Of a DNA stretch of 13,824 bases, positions 1 to 9,139 are shown piece by piece. Made by a program: the position numbers and the translations under genes. The DNA comes from Hamiltosporidium magnivora (Eukaryota > Microsporidia > Dubosqiidae), in the NCBI GenBank assembly GCA_004325065.1, contig PITI01000357.1:1-13824 (forward strand), in the 5' to 3' direction. Every line of letters begins with the position of its first letter. Position 1 is the stretch's first letter. The notes below the pieces were generated by a model. The model did no database searches, was not told where the DNA came from, and saw nothing but the letters and a program-made list of their open reading frames with translations.

Positions 1-640
1 CTGCTACCCCAAAACTCCATCAGTAACCCCTGCGATACCTACGTCCCAAAGCCTTTCACCTACCAGGTGTGTAGCACCTAATTATTGGGCTAGGCAGTTG
101 CCAGGAGTTCGTTAATGTCCGTTGCATGGAGTGTGATCGAAGCCCCCCTGAGCTCCCCCAAGACTATGCAGCATTCCCACTTACTCTACACTTTCTTAAC
201 CATATAAACCTCTATCTAGAATATATTTCAGAGATTTACACGGGGTCTACCTAGGCAGTGCAATGTCATACGAACAGGTATAACCCGCTACTTAGCTCTC
301 CCGGCTATTAATGGTTTTTTGTTTTGTATCTCCCAGGTGCCAAGTCTTCTAACCCGAGTGAGCAAGGCTAGGTTTTTATGCTTTTACATGGCCATTACCT
401 ACAAGTTTAGCTGCGGTCTGCAATCTGGTTACATAAAAAACTAAAAATAAATTTTTGGAAAAAGTTTCGCCATTTCATAGACCTTTTCCTTATACAAATC
501 TCATAGATAATCGAGAACCTAGTATGGTTTTGTTCCCGTTAAAAATCCAAACAATGACCAAACACCAGTTTCACACACTAATTGGCAGCAAAAAGTTCTT
601 TGTGTACTAATCCTCCCTCCACCAAAATTTGCGCTATTTA
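1..640 (+). repeat. Dispersed repeat, copy A (cut by the window start)
   Basis: This copy matches 6037-6665 in the same orientation. Shared exact blocks include AATGTCCGTTGCATG (114-128), TATCTCCCAGGTGC (327-340) and AGCTGCGGTCTGCAATCT (409-426). Over 229-315 the two copies align without a gap and 72 of 87 bases are identical. The first 430 bases or so are visibly richer in G+C than the surroundings. A 74-codon open stretch at 220-444 is not supported as coding. In the aligned 87 bases, 13 of the 15 differences fall at first or second codon positions of that frame, and copy B has stops there. Similarity is strong to about 490, weaker to about 640, and may continue patchily to about 830. The left end is unknown because the window begins inside or at the element. 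It is not recognisable to me as rRNA, tRNA or a named transposon; a decayed mobile element is the likeliest identity. Confidence 0.85.
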
Positions 641-1673
641 TGAATATTTTTAGCAAATATACGAACGCTTACTATTATATTAAGTCGAAATACTAGAATC
701 CAAGATATAATCTTTAATCATTCGTTTATGAAATTAAAAGCCAGATAAAATTATAGGGTTTAGAATCGCTAGGGGGTCTTCCTTAGAAGTTTGCATTTTT
801 TCTGGTTCAAATCCAAAAGTGTGATACGATTAAAAATGGAACATGTTCAAAAAAATCTGTAAAACACTATATTTATGTTTGAATTTTTATGCATCTGCGT
901 TGTGTTAATGCATTAGATACAAAAAAGCCATAGAAAAACTGGTCTTTTACACAAATTTCAGAAAATGCATGACTTCTTTTAATATTTATCAAACAAATAA
1001 TTCTAGAGCTAAATGATTTGTATGTAAAAGCTAAAGAGAAACCATATCTGCAAAATTTACATGTTTTAAAAAAAAGTAATTCGATTTTGTAAATCTAATT
1101 CTAAATTACACTCTAGACCTTAGAATTGCTTTATTTTCTTAAAATTAGAAAGTCCGAGTTGCTGGTCTTTTAGCAAAACCTTGCCTTTAAATGTGCTCCT
1201 AACATATTTTTTTCAGTACGCCATCGAAATTCATATATACAAAATTTAAGTAAGTTATCTCAGAAGTACCTGATACAAACTTAAGAAGCGGCACAAAGTT
1301 GAACCATTCTTAGTGCAACGGCGTGAGTTCGAAACGGAATTATACACTAAACGAGTTTGAAATTCTGGCAGGTTGATATCTCTTAAAGAAATAGAAGATT
1401 TATGTACGGTATACAACTTTTTAAAGCATCAAACAGGGTAATCTTGTTGTTATCAATATAGCGCAGATTATCGATTCAAGGATTCGTTACACAAAGAAAG
1501 GTGTTTGTAGAAAATTCTTTAACTTAGTCACGTTTACGAAAGCTGAAGTAGTGCAAAAATTTGCTGATTTTTTTAATAATTTATTCATTGAGCGATGAAT
1601 TGGTTTTGCTACTTCAAGTCCTTTTTTATCCAATTTAAGAGGTTTTTTATACTATTTATTTTATGTGCAAAAT

Positions 1674-1698
1674 GTGATAGAATATGGCTTTCTATCAC
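1674..1698. repeat. Perfect 9-bp inverted repeat (hairpin)
   Basis: GTGATAGAA (1674-1682) and TTCTATCAC (1690-1698) are exact reverse complements separated by 7 bases. The stem contains three G:C pairs, more than most local A/T palindromes. There is no flanking gene to regulate and no T-run directly after it, so a terminator role is not supported. It could be a remnant of a mobile element end or a chance palindrome. Confidence 0.5.
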
Positions 1699-3563
1699 TT
1701 ATTTCTTAGCCCAAAACATTTTTTTATCATAAATTTTTTTTAGTTTTAATTAAAATGTCTAAAAAAGAAAAAATTATCTAAATTTGTTTCGTGCGAAAAG
1801 ACCTCGATAAGACTTGCAATGAAATTTAAAATAGCAAGCAAATGTTTTATTGGATATATATTTTAAAACGAGTTAACATTAAAAGTATTTACAAATTTGA
1901 TGAATTTTTTGTATTTCTGTTTATAACGAGGGTATAATTATAACAGAATTCTTAATCAAAATAGTATTTGATATAATGATTTCGTTATTAACATGTACAG
2001 GTAAATTATTTCCACTGATTCTACTTTATTAAATAACAAAACTGTCTAAAAAATTTCTCGGCTCCTATTCTTTTTGTTTAATTTTGTTATAGATATGGTA
2101 ATATGAACCCTTAAATTTTATAATTCATCTAGCAGAAATTAATTAAACTATGAAATAAAATAAAATTTGCATGATGATTACGGGTTTTATATAAAAGTTT
2201 AGTTCTCAGATGTATATGTAAGAAAAGATGTTTCGCATACAATTTAATATGGAACCACAACTTTCATCTAAAAGATATACCAAAGTTCATTTTTTAAAGG
2301 TCACGAAAAAGTTTAGAAATTTCGTTTTGGTTAAACAAAATAGATTTAAAATTTATACATGTACAATAAATACATTATTCTCATTGAGCACTGTTGTTGT
2401 GGATATATGATAATTGTAAGTTTCAGATTTTCCATGACGCAAATGTTTTCAGTTCAGAATTTATACTTATGTACTTTCGATTTATTAAGTATTGCGGCAT
2501 ATTTAGAAAAATTGAATTAAAATTCTTCTATGTTATATATATTATTAAGAATATTCTATTGAACTATTGAAATTTGCACTATACTAAGCGTATGTTTAGA
2601 ATAAATTTTGCAACTATAAATGTAAAAAAAACTAGTATAATTATTTGTACAGATTATAAGAAACGAAACAAAAATGTTTTTTCAATCCGGTTTCATACAA
2701 ATCAAGCAATAAATAATTTCTTAGGTTAAATATGACGTACGGGTCTAAATATAATGTTATATTTGAGATTTTGGTATATTTATTTTTGTTGATTATGTTT
2801 CATGCATCTATTATGTCTTAATGCTAATGAGTGCACATTATAATTTCCGTGATACTTTTTATTTATACTTTATGATAAGTAGTATATGTGCTGTTTCCTT
2901 ACTCCGTTATAAGTTTTATGTTCTAAAACAATCGGTATTTAGAAATTTTTAACTCACAAAAGCTCCAGTATCTAGATTTTTCGTTTATATTTTTTTATCA
3001 TAATCTCTATGTAAATATTCTATTATTTTCTACTGTTTAATATGTTAAAAAGATGTATGGAATAAGTTTAGATTTTCTTTTTCGATCATAAGAAGACATA
3101 TTTGTTACTTTGGAATAATTTAATCCACTTTTTTAAAATAATTACTATATTTGAATTGATACAATGTGTATTGTGAATAACGTTTAAGTTTGTACTTCAT
3201 AAAACAATAACTCTTAAGTATAAGTTTTTTCTGCCATCCCTCACTGTCAGGACTTATTGTATACATAAAACTGCAAAAAAACTGCAATAGAAATATTTTT
3301 AGAAAAGGAATAAATAAAAAGTATTAGGAACTGCACAAAGTATTTCTGAGCAATATAGTTGCATTGTTAGAGGATTTCATAAACTATGGAACTTTTGAGT
3401 TGGAGTCTGGTTATTTTTTTCTTGTTTGAAATATAGTTTGATTGTGCTTTGATATATATTTATTTTTAAAGTATTTTTGTTAGGTATTATAAAAGTATTC
3501 CAAAAGTAAATTTTAGTTTATAAGTTAAACACAAATGATTTTCAATAAAAGTATTGCCTCTTA

Positions 3564-3582
3564 TGTGATTGCCCCAATCACA
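3564..3582. repeat. Perfect 8-bp hairpin with CCC loop
   Basis: TGTGATTG (3564-3571) and CAATCACA (3575-3582) are exact reverse complements around a three-base CCC loop. It lies in an otherwise featureless tract with no gene nearby. The function is unknown, and a chance palindrome is possible. Confidence 0.45.
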
Positions 3583-4119
3583 CGCATTTATTTTATATTT
3601 TTCGACCACATGGCTTTTAGAGCGATACGATTTACATAAAATAACTTTTTGAATGACCAAGAAAAACTTTTAACTATGTAATTTTTTGGGACATCATACC
3701 AACTATAATTATAAGAAAATAAATAAAAAAAACTTATCGAATTAGCAAGGGTAACAACTGGTCGATAGCTTTTTAAGCAAGAATGGTCTATTCGATTGTT
3801 TTTATGGGTACCAATCTTGATCTTAAAACGATAAATTCTTGAAGATATATAAGTGCGAGTTAGATGCTAAAATTCTCACTGCTTATATTATCTATTTCTT
3901 ATAAAATAAGCAAAATGAAAAAGTTGTAAATTAGTAAAAATCGTAGTTTAGAAAAATATAGATATTGCAAATAAATTATAATATTATCGAACAAAGACAG
4001 CGGCTGAATTCTTTATGTTTTAAAGGTAAACTTAATTATTATTTTAATTCAAAAATATGCAATTACTAATAAGCTCTTTTGTATTATGTTCAGTAAAATC
4101 AATAATTTTTTTCGCACCA

Positions 4120-4345
4120 TGTTAGAAGCAGAATTGGCTTGGATTTTTCTCGGCTTGTCGTAAGATGCGACTATAAAAGACATGGCTCAAGTTTGGGGTT
4201 AAGCGTAGGGTTGAGCACCACCCCTTTAGCACCACCTTGTTACATAATTCGAAAACGTAGATAACCCTACTGAAAAGGGACCTGTGGGTGGTATTACTAG
4301 GGTCCGCCAAGGCTCGTGCAGGGTTATAATACGAGAATGAGGGTG
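4120..4345. other. G+C-richer block with several complementary segments
   Basis: This island is much richer in G+C than its flanks and is not a copy of the repeat at 1-640. It holds several complementary pairs: GTAGGGTT (4205-4212) with AACCCTAC (4263-4270), CCCTTT (4222-4227) with AAAGGG (4274-4279), ACCACC (4231-4236) with GGTGGT (4287-4292), and GGACC (4278-4282) with GGTCC (4301-4305). These pairs overlap or cross and could not all form at once. AGCACCACC occurs twice with a 14-base period (4214-4222 and 4228-4236). A 62-codon minus-strand frame spans 4310-4122, but it opens only with TTG and matches no family I know. The block could be a structured RNA gene, a decayed repeat or a fragment of a mobile element. 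I cannot match it to RNase P RNA, SRP RNA or a spliceosomal RNA. Confidence 0.3.
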
Positions 4346-4599
4346 AGGATCAATAATATTATACGTTATAAAACAAATTATCTGAATTCGAAATTGTTAG
4401 CAATCTAAAAAATATTTTTGTGTGCCTAATATCATGTTTGATATAGTATTAAAACAATTTAGTACGTTTATTAGTATTTTTATTCGATTCAGAACAGTGT
4501 CAAAAAATAAACATTTAGGAATATGTAATAGAAAAACCGATTTAAAACTTGCAGAATCAAAAAATTACATTTTCAATAGTAAGAATATAGATAATTTAC

Positions 4600-4790
4600 A
4601 AGGAGCCAGGTGCGATCTTGGTTTCTAGAGCCTTAATCGCTTAATTTAGAAGGTTTGCTAGTACGACCGTTAGTTCGTCTCAAAGATAAACAGACTGCCA
4701 CAATAAGATAGCGAGACGAATTCCTTAATGTGTTTTCATTTTAGAAGCAGGAGCGAGTTAAACAGAAATTACAACCCTATTTTTTGACTA
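4600..4790. other. Second G+C-richer island with an inverted repeat
   Basis: This stretch is again richer in G+C than its surroundings. TTCGTCTC (4674-4681) and GAGACGAA (4713-4720) form an exact 8-bp inverted repeat around 31 bases. An overlapping plus-strand frame at 4422-4628 begins with GTG and ends inside the island; it shows no recognisable domain and I do not call it a gene. The island lies about 250 bases from the block at 4120-4345, so the two may be pieces of one decayed element, but I see no sequence shared between them. Confidence 0.3.
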
Positions 4791-4800
4791 GCACGGTTTT

Positions 4801-6036
4801 ATTAACATATGATTGAAATTAAAATTTTTACACATAATTTCAAATAGATGAAAGGTTATTTAAACGAGTTAATATAATTTGTTCTGCAAGGTGTTTTCCT
4901 GAGCTCTTAAAAAATTTGATTTTATATCAAATTTGCATAGATAATAAAATAGTACATAGCTGTTTTTTTAAATCACAATGTTTAATCTAGACATAAATTA
5001 GATGGTCTATTTAAATTCATAATGGAACTAATGGATTTAGGATATAATTCTTTTTCATTTGTTAGTCTGTAGAAACAAAATATTTCATACGTTGACTAAA
5101 AATACTATTATCATAAAATTAAATGTTTGCATGGTACATGCTTTGATTTTAAGTTGCTTAATTGAATAAAAAAAGAAAAGAAAAATAATTGTGAGTGTTT
5201 TTGCTATGTGAATACAATTTAATATTCTTGAAATTTTAATTAATAATGTATACCTGGATATTTGCGAAGTAAAATATTTCGGTATTCACACTAAAATTTT
5301 CTAAAAATAGACTTCATATGCTTTTTTTGAAATTTTTGTGATAACATGTTTGTATTAATTAACGTCAAAACAGCAATATTCTTTCGAAGGGCGTATTTTT
5401 TTCATATGGATCTAACAAATCAGTTACTAAAAATAAGCAGCTATGAATATGAAATAGAATAAATAAAATGTAATTTAAAGGATTTATAATAGAACTTTGA
5501 AGGTTTCGAATTTCAAAATTAATAATTTTTTTGATTAAACTAGAGTTTTGTATGTGCTAAAATATAACCATCGGTTTGTGATATCTATGTTGATTTGGTT
5601 TGAACTATGTCAAACTATTGAATATGTTTTAAAAATAATATTGTATTAATTATGATTGAATAGTTGCATAAAAAAACAATTTAAAAAGCACTTTGATTGA
5701 ATTTATATGAATAAAAAAAATTATGGCAAAGATCATAACATAGATTTTAATGATGAATGGTTTTTAAATTAAGACGATACCTTGAAGAAACCATGACTAT
5801 CTGAAACTGGATAATCAAAATTTATGAAATATTATGTTTTAACGTGATTATGAATTTATCGAAAGCTTCTGTCAAAAAAATAAAAGGGTTTGTATTTGTA
5901 TTTGAGCATAGATAAAGATGAAATTTAATATAAAAATAAATAATCTTTATTTAAAAGTATCACATCTTCTTAAAATAGTTGCAAGTTTATATCTGTTTTC
6001 ATGACACCAGCGCAGTTCTCAATTTATTATAAATAA
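4801..6036. other. A+T-rich tract without genes
   Basis: I see no gene, RNA or repeat boundary here. The only structure noted is an A/T-rich hairpin at 4912-4934: AAATTTGAT, a 5-base loop, then ATCAAATTT. Sequence just upstream of repeat copy B (about 5990-6036) is unremarkable and gives no clear target-site duplication, because the matching left flank of copy A lies outside the window. Confidence 0.55.
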
Positions 6037-6665
6037 CTGCTACCTCCCACTCCACCAGTACCCCCTACGATACCTACATCCTAGAGCTTTTCATCTACTT
6101 GATGTGTAGAACCGAATTACTAGGCGAGGCAGTATCCCGGTGTTCTTTAATGTCCGTTGCATGCAGTGTGGTCGAAAGCCGAGCCCTTCCTAGGCTCACC
6201 CAAGACTAGGCAGCATTCTCACTTAATCTACCCTTTCTGGACCCAATAAACTTCTAGCTAAGATATATTTCAGAGACTTACATGGGGTCCACCTAGACAG
6301 TGCACTGTCCTACCAACAAATATAACCTGCTACTTGGCTCTCCTGTCTTATAATGGTAATTTTTTTTATATCTCCCAGGTGCTTAGTCTTTAACTCGAGT
6401 GAACAAGGCTAGTTTTTAAGCTTTTACATGACAAATATCTACATGTTCAGCTGCGGTCTGCAATCTAGTGTATAAAAAACTACAAATAAATTTTCAGAAA
6501 AGTTTCGCAATTTCTTAGATCTCTCCTCCTCATAACAACACCCAAGAAAACAGAAAATTTAGTGTGTGTTTATTGCCACAAAAAATTTTCTTCACATCCG
6601 TTTCGGCCACTCGTTGCTAAACTGAAAGTTTTTTATGTGATTATTCCTCCTCCACTTATGAAATT
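6037..6665 (+). repeat. Dispersed repeat, copy B
   Basis: This is the second copy of the repeat at 1-640, same orientation, about 6.04 kb downstream. Matching exact blocks are AATGTCCGTTGCATG (6149-6163), TATCTCCCAGGTGC (6369-6382) and AGCTGCGGTCTGCAATCT (6449-6466). Its left end appears to be near CTGCTACC at 6037, where G+C content rises abruptly. Similarity is clear to about 6530 and weaker to about 6665, ending near a TCCTCCTCCA stretch. Small indels between the copies change the reading frame, and stops are frequent in all frames I read, so it is not a protein gene now. A 5-bp hairpin, GAGCC/GGCTC near 6181-6197, is not conserved in copy A. The element class is unknown. Confidence 0.85.
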
Positions 6666-7600
6666 CAATATATAAGAGTAATTAATTTTAAACAATATTA
6701 CATTTCAAAAGAGAAGTATATTTTAGTTTATTTACATACCTTTACGCAATTTTATGCTTCATGTAGAGTTCTTTGCAAAAACGAGATTAATTTCTAATGG
6801 AAAAGCAAGATAAATGAGTTTTTTTGTATTAGGAATAAAAATTTTATTGTATCATTGGTTTTGAAGGTAAAAGATTTCCCAGAAGTTCAATAGAAAGTCG
6901 AACTCCAGCTAAAAGCTGATCATAGGCTAATAGCTCTTCTACTAACTTTTTATCACATGAGCCGATTCGACGTAAAGAGCATGATATATCTAAGTGACTT
7001 ATATATGTTCAACGTGGACGGAGTTTACCATATCAACAATTTTAACTTGCTCTTTTTGTATGCCTATATATAATAAACTACGTTTTTCATGTCCTCCGGG
7101 CGCTAAATTCTCTAACTGTTTACAAGACAAAATTCCCTGGCTTTAGCATAGATCAAACCGGAAAATTAGCAATGAATTACGATCTAGTTATATGAAATTG
7201 CAGACATGATTCTCAGAAAGTTTTTTTCATTATATGATTATTTTACTTTCTAGAAATTTCTATATAAAGACTTAGAATGCTGTATGCTTTTATTTTGATA
7301 TAACTCGGACGAGTTTAACATAAGTTGATCAATCGTAGCCAGCAAATGTTTTTTATGTGTTTTCTCTTAAAATTACATATAATTAAAAAAAGATTTATAA
7401 TTTTTAAATAAGTGAACTGTTTGAAAGAAGACACTTACTTATACCTTTCTTCTTTTACCTCTCGGTGTCAAGAATGACAAAAAAAATTTCAATTTGTTTC
7501 TTTTAATAAGCATAACTCAAAAATATAAGGGATTGGTCTATATATTAAGCGTGTTTATATCCTATCGAAAGCTCAACAATGGTTTTCAAATTATTCTAGA
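6666..7600. other. Gene-free tract after repeat copy B
   Basis: No open frame worth calling is present. Short patches around 6801-6825 and 6871-6930 resemble 736-755 and 777-830 after copy A (for example AAAAGCAAGATAAA against AAAAGCCAGATAAAA). The original repeat may therefore have been longer and heavily decayed. A small palindrome, AACTCG-GA-CGAGTT, lies at 7302-7315. The stretch at about 7085-7165 is slightly G+C richer without an identifiable gene. Confidence 0.45.
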
Positions 7601-7652
7601 CACCAATTGCTCAGCTGTTGGTTTTTAATGGTTTAATCCTCCCTCCATCAGA
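7601..7652 (+). repeat. Possible third, partial copy of the repeat end
   Basis: The segment from CACCAATTGCTCAGC to TAATCCTCCCTCCA (14-mer at 7634-7647) resembles about 574-625 of copy A and about 6608-6660 of copy B. The 14-mer is identical at 608-621 in copy A and slightly altered in copy B (near 6641-6653). No upstream part of the repeat is seen before it, so it would be a copy lacking most of the 5' part, or an independent short module. The flanking alignment is weak, and chance similarity of the A/T part cannot be excluded. Confidence 0.45.
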
Positions 7653-8402
7653 AAAAAACATAATATTAAGTATAAATTTCGCCATGATAGATGTTGTTAG
7701 TTGCATTAAAATAAATATCATAGAGATTTTGGTTATTTTTACTGTGTATTTATCCACAAAATATTTTTGAAGTAAGAAAAAATCAAGAGTTTTTTTAGGT
7801 TAGTGAAACATAAAAGCTTGTATTTGTTTTGATAAAGTTTTTAAATATATTATTTTCGTCTATGTTAATGTAGAATATATTATGTTCTGAAAAAGCCTTT
7901 AAATTTGATATTTATCATAAAAGGCAAGAAAAATGTCTCTGAAATTTGAAGATTGCATGTAGCGTTTTAAAGGTAGGAAGAGAGCATAGAAAATTATATA
8001 TTTCAGAAGATTTTATAATTCTCAATTACCAATTTTCTAATAAAATTCAAACTAAATAACGCATGACTTACAAATTTTTCGTTTATTTTAGTCTTTTTTA
8101 AATAAATAAAACCATTACGAAATAATTTATGGTAAGAAACAAGTTTATAAAAATACTGTGATATGATGCATATAAATAAGAATTTGCAATATAAGCCATT
8201 TTATAGACATACTCAATTATTAAAAATGAATAGGTATATACTTTTTCTATTTTCTTAGTTTAGAACATGTGCATTTGTAATTTTAAAAAGCCCAACTACC
8301 AAAAAAATGCTATTTTACATATTTTAAACATCTTATATTGTAATTTTTAGTTGGTTTGAATTCTATCAAGGGAAAATTCTTCCATCTTCGTATAAATTTT
8401 TC
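7653..8402. other. A+T-rich tract without genes
   Basis: I see no gene, RNA, tandem repeat or regulatory element on either strand. The tract separates the short third repeat segment from the hairpin pair at 8403-8498. Confidence 0.55.
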
Positions 8403-8438
8403 TATATTACAAAATCATTTTGTTTGTTTTGCAATATA
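8403..8438. repeat. Imperfect 12-bp inverted repeat
   Basis: TATATTACAAAA (8403-8414) pairs with TTTTGCAATATA (8427-8438) at 11 of 12 positions around a 12-base loop. It lies 16 bases before a stronger hairpin at 8455-8498. The arms are A/T rich, so on its own it would be weak. Confidence 0.45.
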
Positions 8439-8454
8439 AGCTAATAAAAAATTC

Positions 8455-8498
8455 TATGCTTCCGAATTTATCGATTTATTGATAATTTGGGAAGCATA
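8455..8498. repeat. 18-bp imperfect hairpin
   Basis: TATGCTTCCGAATTTATC (8455-8472) and GATAATTTGGGAAGCATA (8481-8498) pair at 16 of 18 positions around an 8-base loop. The first nine pairs are uninterrupted and include four G:C pairs. This is the best-formed simple hairpin I found in the window. It ends about 130 bases before the ATG at 8627. It could be a structured RNA element, a transcript end, or the remains of a small palindromic transposable element. Confidence 0.6.
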
Positions 8499-8626
8499 TA
8501 ATGAAATCTGTTTGGAATACATGTATTAAAATGAAATGGTTACAGCATTATTAAGAATGATTTTTTAATTTTCTAATTTAGCTGAATAGATTCTTTATCA
8601 AAATTTTACTACAATCTACAATCAAT

Positions 8627-8833
8627 ATGGTGTTTTTATTAAAAAACCTATCTATAACTTGGTTTTTTGTTCTACTAAAATTTTTAAATCTACACCATGC
8701 AGAAATAGAATCCATTATAAAAATTATTGAGTTGAGAAAGAATAACCACATTAAAGACTATCTAGTTAGCAACGAGAAAGTAGAATTAGTGGGAAAATCT
8801 TTTGTTATTTTTGTGAGATATAAACGTTTTTGA
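8627..8833 (+). CDS. Doubtful small ORF with a hydrophobic N-terminus
   Basis: This ATG-started frame of 68 codons is not recognised. Residues 2-22 are hydrophobic (VFLLKN..ITWFFVLLKFL), as in a signal peptide or membrane anchor, and the rest is basic and charged with no motif. Further downstream in the same frame, after several stops, there is another open stretch of 52 codons (8981-9139). The whole 8627-9139 could be a decayed gene, perhaps related to the secreted LRR family represented at 13383, but I can see no residue pattern that proves it. Chance is a serious alternative, because A/T-rich DNA often encodes hydrophobic and lysine-rich peptides. Confidence 0.2.
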   Translation: MVFLLKNLSITWFFVLLKFLNLHHAEIESIIKIIELRKNNHIKDYLVSNEKVELVGKSFVIFVRYKRF

Positions 8834-9139
8834 ATCTATAAGCACTTCCTATAATTCGATGTTATAGATTAAAAGAAACGGATAGAAGTTTTCTATTGGA
8901 TTATTCTCGACACTAGGTGGTAAAAAGGAATGGAAAAGTTTGTATATAAGAACAAATAATAAAGAAAGTTGTCCCATTAATTGACTTTATGTTTTATAGA
9001 CATAAATGTTACGGATATTTTCAGCTTTAGATTTATATTTCAGAATGTTTTGCCTGGGAAAATCGATTTAAAATTGATTGTCGATAAATTTATCAAAATA
9101 AAAAATATTTACATTAATAGGTTGCTATTTTTAGCATAA

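Larger units (their letters stand above)
641..4119. other. Long A+T-rich gene-free tract
   Basis: No convincing gene is visible on either strand. The one ATG-started frame of note, 2228-2410 on the plus strand (60 codons), is basic, has no motif and is of a length expected by chance at this base composition. The part from about 1100 to 1600 is slightly richer in G+C and may be decayed repeat. A hairpin is at 1674-1698 and another at 3564-3582; both are listed separately. I see no tRNA, promoter or tandem repeat. Confidence 0.6.

Noticed and set aside
114..145. Repeat as a tRNA-derived SINE with a box B (GATCGAAGC in copy A)
   Set aside because: The box B-like match is lost in copy B and no box A lies at a suitable distance upstream.
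1..430. G+C-rich repeat as an rRNA fragment
   Set aside because: I could not match it on either strand to the conserved SSU or LSU rRNA segments I know, and its two copies diverge far more than rRNA copies normally do.
220..444. 74-codon open stretch inside repeat copy A as a gene
   Set aside because: It lacks an ATG near its start, copy B has stops in that frame, and the substitutions are not concentrated at third codon positions.
1322..1340. tRNA T-arm at GAGTTCGAAACGG
   Set aside because: The loop sequence fits, but the flanking bases do not form the required stem and no acceptor stem or anticodon arm is found.
2228..2410. 60-codon ORF, plus strand
   Set aside because: Basic, motif-free, isolated, and of a length expected by chance.
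4122..4310. 62-codon minus-strand ORF
   Set aside because: It opens only with TTG and matches no family. The stretch is more likely open because of its higher G+C.
4422..4628. 68-codon plus-strand ORF
   Set aside because: GTG start, no motif, and it runs into an unrelated G+C island.
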